62,631 nucleotides of DNA from Bacteroidota bacterium. Its GTDB lineage: Bacteria > Bacteroidota > Bacteroidia > AKYH767-A > OLB10. The stretch is taken from contig JADKFV010000019.1 of the NCBI GenBank assembly GCA_016717325.1, positions 1-62,631 on the forward strand, given 5' to 3'. The notes beneath the pieces were generated by a model. That model was not told where the DNA came from, did no database searches, and worked only from the letters and a program-made list of their open reading frames with translations. The position numbers were made by a program, and so were the translations under genes. Positions 30,448 to 38,017 of this stretch are shown one piece after another. The first letter of the stretch is position 1, and each line of letters opens with the position of its first letter.

Positions 30448-31768
30448 CATTAGCGTTGCGTTGTTTTTATCAATAGTTCTTTGAAAGTATTGTATATATT
30501 GAGTTTGCAAGAATATTTTGCCTAAGACGATTTGATTTTTAAAAATCGGTACGAATTGTAATTTTCTGAAAATCATTTTTGTATGAATTCAGGAAAATAT
30601 GTATTCTCCCAAATAATGGGATTAGTCTCTTCAACCTCCTTTCAAACCATTGTAAACAGGCACTATGGCGATTATAAAGTAAAAGGCTTTAGCTGCTGGA
30701 AACAATATCTGTGTATGGCGTTTGGCCAACTTACACACAGAGAAAGCATGAGCGATACTATGCTATGTTTAAAAGCCAATGCTAATAAAATGTATCATTT
30801 AGGAATTGGAGAGGTGGTTGCATTAAGTACCATCACTAGAGCAAATGAGAATAGGTCATTTCAAATTTATGAAGACCTTGCAATGTTGCTAATCAAAGAA
30901 GCGAAGCAATTATATTCACTTGATGATGAATTGGAAGTTTCTCTCAAGGGTAATGTATTTGCCATTGATGCTACAGTAATTGATTTGTGCCTTTCTGCTT
31001 TTTGTTGGGCTACATTTAGAAGTGCAAAAGGAGGAATTAAGCTTCATACACAAATAGATTTAAAGACTTCCATTCCGGAATTTATTTTATTTTCCAATGC
31101 ATCTGTTCATGATGTAAATGTGTTAGATGTTATCCATTTTGAAGCCAATAGTTTTTATGTGATGGACAGAGGATACGTAGACTACAAGCGGCTTTATAAA
31201 ATTCATACAAGCGGAGCCTTCTTCGTAACTAGAGCTAAAGACAATATGAATTACAGGCGACTCTATTCAAATCCAAAAGATGCTGGCAATGGTATTATAT
31301 ATGATCAAGAGATTATGCTTAACAACCATTATGCTGCAAAAGATTATCCTGAAAAAATGAGAAGAATAAAATTTAAAGATAAAGAGACTGGGAAGGTTTT
31401 GATTTTCTTGACAAATAATTTTCAACTTAAAGCAACTGACATTGCTCAACTCTATAAACATCGTTGGAAGATTGAACTATTCTTTAAATGGATTAAGCAA
31501 CATCTTAAAGTAAAATCATTTTGGGGCCAATCTGAAAATGCAGTCAAGACGCAAGTGTGGATAGCCATATCAGTTTATGTTTTAGTTGCCATTGCTAAGA
31601 AGCGTTTTATGCTCAAACAAAGCCTCTACGAAATATTACAGATTTTGAGTATCTCCATTTTTGAAAGAATGCCCATAAATCAACTGTTTCAAGAAACTCA
31701 ATTACAATATTTCAAAGAACAAAGTTCTAAACAGTTGATACTGTTCGACTTATAACGCAACGCTTATG
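30448..31768 (+). mobile_element. IS4-family insertion sequence, complete, 1321 bp
   Basis: The left end CATTAGCGTTGCGTTG and the right end, read in reverse, CATAAGCGTTGCGTTA are terminal inverted repeats with about 14 of 16 positions matching. A single intact transposase gene fills the element. The flanking 9-bp direct repeats AAATTGTTT show a simple, probably recent, insertion. It lies between the start of the gene at 26520-30423 and a decayed sorting-domain remnant. Confidence 0.9.
30583..31755 (+). CDS. IS4-family DDE transposase
   Basis: 390 residues, intact. The N-terminal region (QTIVNRHYGDYKVKGFSCW, MAFGQLTHRESMSD) is the DUF4372-like helical domain usual in these transposases. The catalytic acids are D129 in FAIDATVID, D195 in YVMDRGYVDY and E298 in the YKHRWKIELFFKWIKQHLK segment, which is the Y-(2)-R-(3)-E-(6)-K signature of IS4 elements. 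The stop is 13 bases from the element's right end. The product cuts and pastes the element between its inverted repeats. It is transcribed opposite to its neighbours. Confidence 0.95.
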   Translation: MNSGKYVFSQIMGLVSSTSFQTIVNRHYGDYKVKGFSCWKQYLCMAFGQLTHRESMSDTMLCLKANANKMYHLGIGEVVALSTITRANENRSFQIYEDLAMLLIKEAKQLYSLDDELEVSLKGNVFAIDATVIDLCLSAFCWATFRSAKGGIKLHTQIDLKTSIPEFILFSNASVHDVNVLDVIHFEANSFYVMDRGYVDYKRLYKIHTSGAFFVTRAKDNMNYRRLYSNPKDAGNGIIYDQEIMLNNHYAAKDYPEKMRRIKFKDKETGKVLIFLTNNFQLKATDIAQLYKHRWKIELFFKWIKQHLKVKSFWGQSENAVKTQVWIAISVYVLVAIAKKRFMLKQSLYEILQILSISIFERMPINQLFQETQLQYFKEQSSKQLILFDL

Positions 31769-31777
31769 AAATTGTTT
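31769..31777. repeat. 9-bp target-site duplication, right copy
   Basis: AAATTGTTT immediately after the right terminal inverted repeat, identical to 30439-30447. Confidence 0.85.
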
Positions 31778-31807
31778 ATAAAATCGAATACTATGTTTTT
31801 TATCTTA

Positions 31808-31930
31808 ACAATACCACTTTTTTTGCAATCCTCTTTCTTTCACTTTGTACCGTCACTGTATACAATCCAATGCTATACGCAGATAAATCGAGCAAGCAAT
31901 AATCAACAGCTACTTGATTTCATAAACTGC
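31808..31930 (-). pseudogene. Remnant of a T9SS sorting-domain gene
   Basis: About 120 bases align closely with the 3' end of the gene at 25041-26462: CTCTTTCTTTCACTTTGTAC and GTCACTGTATACAATCCA are shared, followed by a matching GCAGATAAATCGAGCA block. The corresponding peptide would be the last 35-40 residues of the sorting domain. The rest of the gene is gone. It lies between the IS element and the seven-gene operon, so an earlier copy of the 25041 gene once ended here and was lost by deletion. Confidence 0.8.
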
Positions 31931-31937
31931 AATCTTT

Positions 31938-34223
31938 TTACAATTTAACCAACCTGCGTATACTACTATGGTTGACAAACTCTACTTTAACAAAGTAAAT
32001 CCCCTTCGATACGTTATTCAAATCGAGTATAAAATTATTTTCGCCATCGGTATCGTAACTTAACAGATTGATTTGTTTACCTGCAACATCGATAAGTGAA
32101 AGTTGTTTTATTTTTTCTTTTGAATTTATAAGTAATGAAAAATAGTTGCCGCCATTTATTGGCGTTAAAATTACATCGTTACTGTTATAAGTATAATTGT
32201 TTATCCCCGTATAAAAACCAAATGTGGCCGAAGGTGTTGCGCATCCATTGCTATCGAAACCTAAAACAAAGTAATTGCCATCCACTACAGGCACAAAATA
32301 ATTGTTTGTATTCAACACCACATTTATATTATTGGTATTATACCATTGATAAGAAAAAGCCGGTGATGCATATAATGTATCGTTGCTGTAAGTAATAGTT
32401 GGTGGTAGAGGTAATTGAAACTCGGTAACAAAATCGTTGAAGAAAACCGAATCGCAGCCAAGCGAATTGCAAGCAACAAGCGAAACATCAAAGCTGCCAT
32501 AGTTGTTGTAACAAATACCTGTAGGGTTTTGGTCGGTTGAAGTGGATGGCGAAGCACCCTGAAAATACCATGTCCACGATGCAGGATTATTTTGCGATAA
32601 GTCGAAAAAGTCGATGCAGGTTTTATCGCACCATAATGTATCGCTCGATGAAAGTGCTGCCAATGGTCCACTGCATTGTATAGCAGTTACATCTATCGAG
32701 TCGGTTCCTTTGCATTGTCCGTTATCGGCAGTTACATAATACATACCTGTACCTGTTGCTGTATACGTTGTATTGGTGCTTCCATTTTGCCATTGGTAAT
32801 TTGTATAACTTGTACCGGCATTAAGCACCACCGATTGGCCTATGCAAATAGTTGTATCGTTGCCAAGATTTATATTTACAACATTATCAATAGTAATTGG
32901 CTGATAGGTGGTGTCGCTTTGTAAATTTGTAAATACACGAATCAATCGAACATTGTAGGTTCCCACTGCAGTAAATAAATGTTTAGGATTGGTAAGCGAT
33001 GAAGTGTTATTGACACCACTCGAAGGGTCATCAAAATTCCAATCGGTGATCAACGTTTGTGCAGCATTTTGAATGTTAAATTCTGTAGAATCACCCAAAC
33101 AAAGTTTGTCGTATTTTATTACTACGCCAAAAGTACCGGCCGGCCACTGAGGCAATCCCAAATAAGATTGACCTATAACAGACAAAGCATTTGCCACACC
33201 ATTGCAAGCCACACCACCCATATCGGGGTCATTAATAACTGAAACAAAACTTGACGACCATGAGGGGCAGTAAATTTTTCCATCAGTGGCAAGTTGAATC
33301 GTGCCTGTATAATTATTAGGTACAGTTAGCACCAATTGTGCGGTGGCTAAAATCGCTGTATTATTTCCCGCATTCAAATCAAACTGATAAATTAACCCTG
33401 GCGAAACATCAACATTGCCAACGTACATATATTGGCCCGATGGAGAATACTCGATGCTATATGCAGGAAAATTTCCCGGAAAAGTATGGGTAGCAGGATT
33501 AGAAAGCAAACCTGTTGAATAATCGAAATCGAACAACTCAATTTGGCTTGCCTGATAATTGCACGAAGCCAACTTTGACCCATCGTGCGAAAAGCGCAGT
33601 CCACTTACAAAAAAAGGATGAACTGTACCAATGGATTGTGATGATGGAGCACCAACACCCGCATTAGTAACAAGTACGGTAACATATGTATTTGAATTGT
33701 TGAGTTGGGCAATCACCCACACATCGCCACCGGGAGTATACAGGGCATGTATTTTTTCGGCAAACGAACCTGCTTGCACCAATTGATTTTTCATTACCAC
33801 TTGCCCCAATCCACCATTCATACTCATATCGAGTACATTATAATAAAAGCCGGTTGTATTGCCACCTTCGGGCACAGTAAAAATATAATATTGATTTGCA
33901 TTTGCAGGGTCGGCAAAAGCTATGCACGATTGCGAAGCGGAATTACCACCATTCAATCCGTTGCCATTTACCATTATCTGATGTGCACTGTTGTAAACAG
34001 TAACCCCATCGGAGTAAAACAACAAATTGCTGTTATCGTCACTAACAGTTATGCAACCTTCGTTGGTGTTCATTGCACTATTGCTTACTGCCACAGGCGA
34101 TCCCGAACTAAAATCAAGTCCGGCATTGCCACCAAAGTACCATAGGTTAGTGGCATTTTGGGCCCATAAGTTGCAACACAACAAAAGGCTAAACAACATA
34201 GAAAATGTAAATCTGTTTTTCAT
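31938..34223 (-). CDS. T9SS beta-propeller/PKD/Ig protein, array gene 7 (last of operon)
   Basis: 761 residues. Signal peptide 1-21 (FSMLFSLLLCCNLWAQ). Propeller 22-370, closest in pattern to 22585-24864 (NLWYFGGNAGLDFSSGSPV; NEGCITVSDDNSNLLFYSDG; IELFDFDYSTGLLSNP). PKD 374-447 with TDWNFDDPSSG, Ig-like 452-515 with NDTTICIGQSVVLNAG, shared cassette 525-672 (bases 32208-32651) and type A tail 680-761 ending SSIRRLVKL. The tail is almost the same as that of array gene 5 (35713) and carries unusual wording for the family (NYTYNSNDVILTPINGGNYFSL, VAGKQINLLSYD), though the propellers of the two genes differ much. It starts 5 bases after the stop of the gene upstream. Intact. Confidence 0.88.
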   Translation of the reverse strand: MKNRFTFSMLFSLLLCCNLWAQNATNLWYFGGNAGLDFSSGSPVAVSNSAMNTNEGCITVSDDNSNLLFYSDGVTVYNSAHQIMVNGNGLNGGNSASQSCIAFADPANANQYYIFTVPEGGNTTGFYYNVLDMSMNGGLGQVVMKNQLVQAGSFAEKIHALYTPGGDVWVIAQLNNSNTYVTVLVTNAGVGAPSSQSIGTVHPFFVSGLRFSHDGSKLASCNYQASQIELFDFDYSTGLLSNPATHTFPGNFPAYSIEYSPSGQYMYVGNVDVSPGLIYQFDLNAGNNTAILATAQLVLTVPNNYTGTIQLATDGKIYCPSWSSSFVSVINDPDMGGVACNGVANALSVIGQSYLGLPQWPAGTFGVVIKYDKLCLGDSTEFNIQNAAQTLITDWNFDDPSSGVNNTSSLTNPKHLFTAVGTYNVRLIRVFTNLQSDTTYQPITIDNVVNINLGNDTTICIGQSVVLNAGTSYTNYQWQNGSTNTTYTATGTGMYYVTADNGQCKGTDSIDVTAIQCSGPLAALSSSDTLWCDKTCIDFFDLSQNNPASWTWYFQGASPSTSTDQNPTGICYNNYGSFDVSLVACNSLGCDSVFFNDFVTEFQLPLPPTITYSNDTLYASPAFSYQWYNTNNINVVLNTNNYFVPVVDGNYFVLGFDSNGCATPSATFGFYTGINNYTYNSNDVILTPINGGNYFSLLINSKEKIKQLSLIDVAGKQINLLSYDTDGENNFILDLNNVSKGIYFVKVEFVNHSSIRRLVKL

Positions 34224-34228
34224 AATTT

Positions 34229-35683
34229 TTATTTTTCAAGTTTTTGAAATCTACGTATATAGTTGTAGTTGTTATTTTTTAATTGCACATAATATACTCC
34301 GGAATTTAAGTGCGAAATATTAATATCAACATTGGAAATAAAATTGCTTGCCATTACTTCCATCACACGTTCGCCTAAAGAATTATAGATAAGTATTTGT
34401 GCGGATGATAAATTAATTTGATCCATTAATTGCAAGTGCAGGATATCATTAGCAGGAGATGGGAAAATGTGCAGACCATTATTAATTGCCACGTTATTAA
34501 TTGAAGTATAAAAACCAAATGTAGCTGATGGGGTTGAGCATCCATTGCTATCGAAACCTAAAACAAAATAATTGCCATCCACTATCGGTAGGTAATAATT
34601 ATTTGTACTCAACACAAGGTTTATATTATTGGTATTGTACCATTGATAAGCGTTTGCCATTGATGCATATAATGTATCGTTGCTGTAGGTAATAGTTGGT
34701 GGAAGTGGCAATTGAAATTCAGTTACAAAATCATCGAGAAATAATGAGTCGCATCCGGCAGCATTGCAAGCCACAAGGGTAACATCGAAACTGCCATAGT
34801 TGTTGTAGCAAATTCCTGTAGGGTTTTGGTCGGTAGAAGTGGAAGGCGAAGCGCCCTGAAAATACCATGTCCATGATGTAGGATTGTTTTGCGAGAGGTC
34901 GAAAAAATCGATGCATGTTTTATCGCACCACAATGTATCACTCGATGAAAGTGCGGCTTGCGGAGCTGCCGCAATATTTACCGGCTCCACAATAACACTA
35001 TCGATAAAATAAAACGCTGCACTATTTGCCAATATGCAAGTTGCTAATGAACCGGGAATAGTATCGATGTCCAAAGCAATATTATCGAAAAAGCAACCTA
35101 TAGTTACAAATTGCTCGCCACCCAGAGCAACATATTTTGCATTTAGTAATGTCCATTGTGTGGTGTCCTTAGTTACAGTACTTGCAACTACTTGTGGTAC
35201 TACAAAGTTAATAGGTTGATTGCCGGGCTGCATAGGCAATGTGGTGGATACATACATTCCCATTTTGTCGGCAGCATACGTACACCAACTACCCAAACGA
35301 ACACGCATAGAAAGATTGTAAGTTTGATTGGCTACCAATGGTGCAGTAAGTTGGGTTTGAAAATATTCGCGGCAATTGGGGCAAGCAGTGTAAACAGAAA
35401 TAATGCCTGCATATCCGTTGCCTTCGAATGCAGGAACATAACCGGCAAAATTATTTGGCACATCTACATTGTTGCATCCCGTTAATGATGCCACACAAGC
35501 ATTTAAATAATCGGGGGTGGTGCCGGAACCGGGTGCATTTTGCCACGGTGGTACATTGCCAGCAAGCTGGCTATTGCCGGTAGGGCAATTGACGTATGTT
35601 TCGAAACTGCCGTTAGGTACAAGGTTTTGTGCCCATACGATGTTCGAAATAAACAACAGGCACAATATGTAAAAACTTTTCAT
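34229..35683 (-). CDS. T9SS jelly-roll protein carrying the shared PKD/Ig cassette, array gene 6
   Basis: 484 residues, shorter than its neighbours because the propeller is absent. The signal peptide is MKSFYILCLLFISNIVWA. Residues 20-235 (NLVPNGSFETYVNCPTGNS; VPPWQNAPGSGTTPDYLNAC; YFQTQLTAPLVANQTYNLSMRV) match the jelly-roll, carbohydrate-binding-like domain that often opens Bacteroidota surface proteins. PKD1 and Ig1 of the other members are also missing, and the shared cassette (residues 246-393, bases 34505-34948) follows directly. The type A sorting domain (LHIFPSPANDILHLQLMD ... NSGVYYVQLKNNNYNYIRRF) occupies 405-484. So the cassette has been joined to a different sensor or binding head within the same operon. 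Gap to the next gene is 5 bases and to the preceding one 29. Intact. Confidence 0.88.
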   Translation of the reverse strand: MKSFYILCLLFISNIVWAQNLVPNGSFETYVNCPTGNSQLAGNVPPWQNAPGSGTTPDYLNACVASLTGCNNVDVPNNFAGYVPAFEGNGYAGIISVYTACPNCREYFQTQLTAPLVANQTYNLSMRVRLGSWCTYAADKMGMYVSTTLPMQPGNQPINFVVPQVVASTVTKDTTQWTLLNAKYVALGGEQFVTIGCFFDNIALDIDTIPGSLATCILANSAAFYFIDSVIVEPVNIAAAPQAALSSSDTLWCDKTCIDFFDLSQNNPTSWTWYFQGASPSTSTDQNPTGICYNNYGSFDVTLVACNAAGCDSLFLDDFVTEFQLPLPPTITYSNDTLYASMANAYQWYNTNNINLVLSTNNYYLPIVDGNYFVLGFDSNGCSTPSATFGFYTSINNVAINNGLHIFPSPANDILHLQLMDQINLSSAQILIYNSLGERVMEVMASNFISNVDINISHLNSGVYYVQLKNNNYNYIRRFQKLEK

Positions 35684-35712
35684 ACTCCATATTTATTCAC
35701 GAAAAAACTATA

Positions 35713-37998
35713 TTACAATTTTATCAACCTGCGTATACTGCTATAGTTATCGAATTCTACTTTCACAAAATACACGCCTTTGTTTACATTATTCAAATCA
35801 AGAATAAATTTTCTGTCGCCATCGCCATTATAGCTTGTAAGATTGATTTGTTTTCCCGCAACATCAATTAGTGATAAATTTTTCAGGTGTTGGTTTGAAA
35901 TTATTTGTAAACTAAAATAGTTGCCGCCATCAACTGGAGTAAGTATTACATCGTTACTGTTATAAGTATAATTATTTATTCCTGTGTAAAAACCAAATGT
36001 AGCAGAAGGAGTAGCGCATCCATTGCTATCGAAACCTAAAACAAAATAATTACCATCCACTACCGGTACAAAATAATTATTTGTACTCAGCACAAGGTTT
36101 ACATTATTTGTATTGAACCATTGATAAGCAAAAGCCGGTGAGGCATAAAGCGTATCGTTACTGTACGAAATAGTTGGTGGCAGTGGCAATTGAAATTCAG
36201 TTACAAAATCATTCAGGTATAATGAGTCGCAGCCGGCAGCATTGCAAGCTACAAGCGTAACATCGAAACTGCCGTAGTTGTTGTAGCAAATTCCTGTAGG
36301 GTTTTGGTCGGTAGAAGTAGAAGGCGAAGCACCCTGAAAATACCATGTCCATGATGTAGGATTGTTTTGCGATAAGTCAAAAAAATCGATGCAGGTTTTA
36401 TCGCACCAAAGTGTATCGCTCGATGACAGTGCTGCCAATGGCCCTGCACAAGCCGAAAAAGTAACATCTATCGAATCAGCTCCTTTGCATCCGGCTGCGG
36501 ATGCTACTTCTACAAAATATGTTCCGCCAACGGTAGCTGTATACGTACTTAAGGTTGATGAATTTTGCCACATGTACGAGGCATAACCACTACCGGCATT
36601 TAATGTAAGTGTTTGCCCATTGCACAAGGCGGTATCAACTCCAAGGTTTATAACGGGTGGCAGCTCTATGGTTACCGGGTAATTTAACGTATCGGAAACG
36701 GAATTGGCATAAACCACAATAACGGTAACATTATACGTACCGGCAGAAGTAAAGATGTGCGATGCAAGATAAGTGTAGGCAGAATTGTTGCCGCTGCCCG
36801 GGTCGCCAAAATCCCACGATATAGCTACATAACCTGTAGAGTCGTCAATCGAAAAAATGGTAGTATCGCCAAAACACAAAGGCGAAGCATTTATTTTTAA
36901 AGAGAAAATATCGGAAGGGAAATTTGGTATTCCCAATGAGCCTGTGCCGGCACCCAAATTATAGCCGAGGTCAACAAAATTACAAGCAAGCCCTGGAGCA
37001 TCGGGATTATTTATCACTGCCAGGTATTTAATATTGTATTGTGCAATGTAAATTTTGCCATCGGGGGCAAGCGACATACCACCATTGAACGAATTGCTGC
37101 AAGTACCCACCAATACTTCCGAAGCAAGTATGGCTGCGTTGTTACCCGCCCACAAATCGTATTGACGTACTTCGCCAGGAGTAATTAAAGTGGTATATAA
37201 ATATTGACCGCTTGGCGAAAACTCTACACCATAGGCGCCACTTGAATATGGATGGTAAGGCATAGTGAGCGGGTTGGTAATAGTACCGGTGGCATCATCA
37301 AAATCATAAATTTGAAATTCAACAACATCGTTCCAAAATGCCGCGGCAATTGTTGTTCCTGCACCATTGGCTTCGAGGTAGCCAATAAAACTATTACTTG
37401 TGAGGTTCAATCCTACACTATTTACAGGGGTTAAGGTTAGGCCCGCTGATGTAAGAAGATAGGCACTGTATTCATTTATCGTATTGTTGTGAACTATTAT
37501 CCACCAGTCGATATTATTTGCATGTCGTATTGCGCATATTTTTTCGGCAACATTGCTGGCAATAAAAGCGTTTTTGGTTGTTACATCGCCATTGCCCCCT
37601 TGCAATGTCATATCAACAATGGAATAGCCTATGGTTCCGAAATTTTCGTTCACAGTAAAAACGTAATACGAATTTGCACTGCCAGGCAGCTTCAAAATAA
37701 CGGCAGATTGTGTGCTCGAAATTCCTCCGCCAAGTGCAAAACCATTGGGCATAGCCAAATGGTTTTTATTCCATATTGTAATGCCATCGGTATAAAACAA
37801 CAAGTTACCATTTCCATCGGCCACACTTGCTGAACCTTCACTTGTGTTGGTTTGTCCGCCTGGTAAATTCACGGGTGCTCCGCTATTGAAGTCCATGCCG
37901 CAATAGGTTGCAAAAAACCATTGATTGCCTTCTTTCTGACTCCATCCTTTTTGAATACAAAAAATAAAGAGTAATGCTATTAAATGCTGTTTTTTCAT
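35713..37998 (-). CDS. T9SS beta-propeller/PKD/Ig protein, array gene 5
   Basis: 761 residues. Signal peptide 1-20 (LIALLFIFCIQKGWSQ). Propeller 21-368, with NQWFFATYCGMDFNSGAPVNLPGG, split here as NQWFFATYCGMD and FNSGAPVNLPGG, GNLLFYTDGITIWNKNH, YSIVDMTLQGGNGDVTTKN and MSLAPDGKIYIAQYN. PKD 374-447 (ISWDFGDPGSGNN), Ig-like 450-516 (GVDTALCNGQTLTLNAGSG), shared cassette 525-672 (bases 35983-36426), type A tail 680-761. The tail is near-identical to that of array gene 7, which makes the two a tail-swapped pair. The head clusters instead with the 40303/42595 type (LPGGQ.ST.EG). Intact, 19-base gap to the gene upstream. Confidence 0.88.
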   Translation of the reverse strand: MKKQHLIALLFIFCIQKGWSQKEGNQWFFATYCGMDFNSGAPVNLPGGQTNTSEGSASVADGNGNLLFYTDGITIWNKNHLAMPNGFALGGGISSTQSAVILKLPGSANSYYVFTVNENFGTIGYSIVDMTLQGGNGDVTTKNAFIASNVAEKICAIRHANNIDWWIIVHNNTINEYSAYLLTSAGLTLTPVNSVGLNLTSNSFIGYLEANGAGTTIAAAFWNDVVEFQIYDFDDATGTITNPLTMPYHPYSSGAYGVEFSPSGQYLYTTLITPGEVRQYDLWAGNNAAILASEVLVGTCSNSFNGGMSLAPDGKIYIAQYNIKYLAVINNPDAPGLACNFVDLGYNLGAGTGSLGIPNFPSDIFSLKINASPLCFGDTTIFSIDDSTGYVAISWDFGDPGSGNNSAYTYLASHIFTSAGTYNVTVIVVYANSVSDTLNYPVTIELPPVINLGVDTALCNGQTLTLNAGSGYASYMWQNSSTLSTYTATVGGTYFVEVASAAGCKGADSIDVTFSACAGPLAALSSSDTLWCDKTCIDFFDLSQNNPTSWTWYFQGASPSTSTDQNPTGICYNNYGSFDVTLVACNAAGCDSLYLNDFVTEFQLPLPPTISYSNDTLYASPAFAYQWFNTNNVNLVLSTNNYFVPVVDGNYFVLGFDSNGCATPSATFGFYTGINNYTYNSNDVILTPVDGGNYFSLQIISNQHLKNLSLIDVAGKQINLTSYNGDGDRKFILDLNNVNKGVYFVKVEFDNYSSIRRLIKL

Positions 37999-38017
37999 GA
38001 TGTTTTATTTATTAATA

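Noticed and set aside
30450..30576. Start of the large T9SS gene at 30576 or 30450
   Set aside because: Both lie within the IS element; the ATG at 30423 is outside it and opens directly on a signal peptide.
31769..31948. A 60-residue plus-strand protein starting MKLFIKSNTMFF
   Set aside because: It reads through the target duplication and the antisense strand of the sorting-domain remnant, so it is a chance frame.
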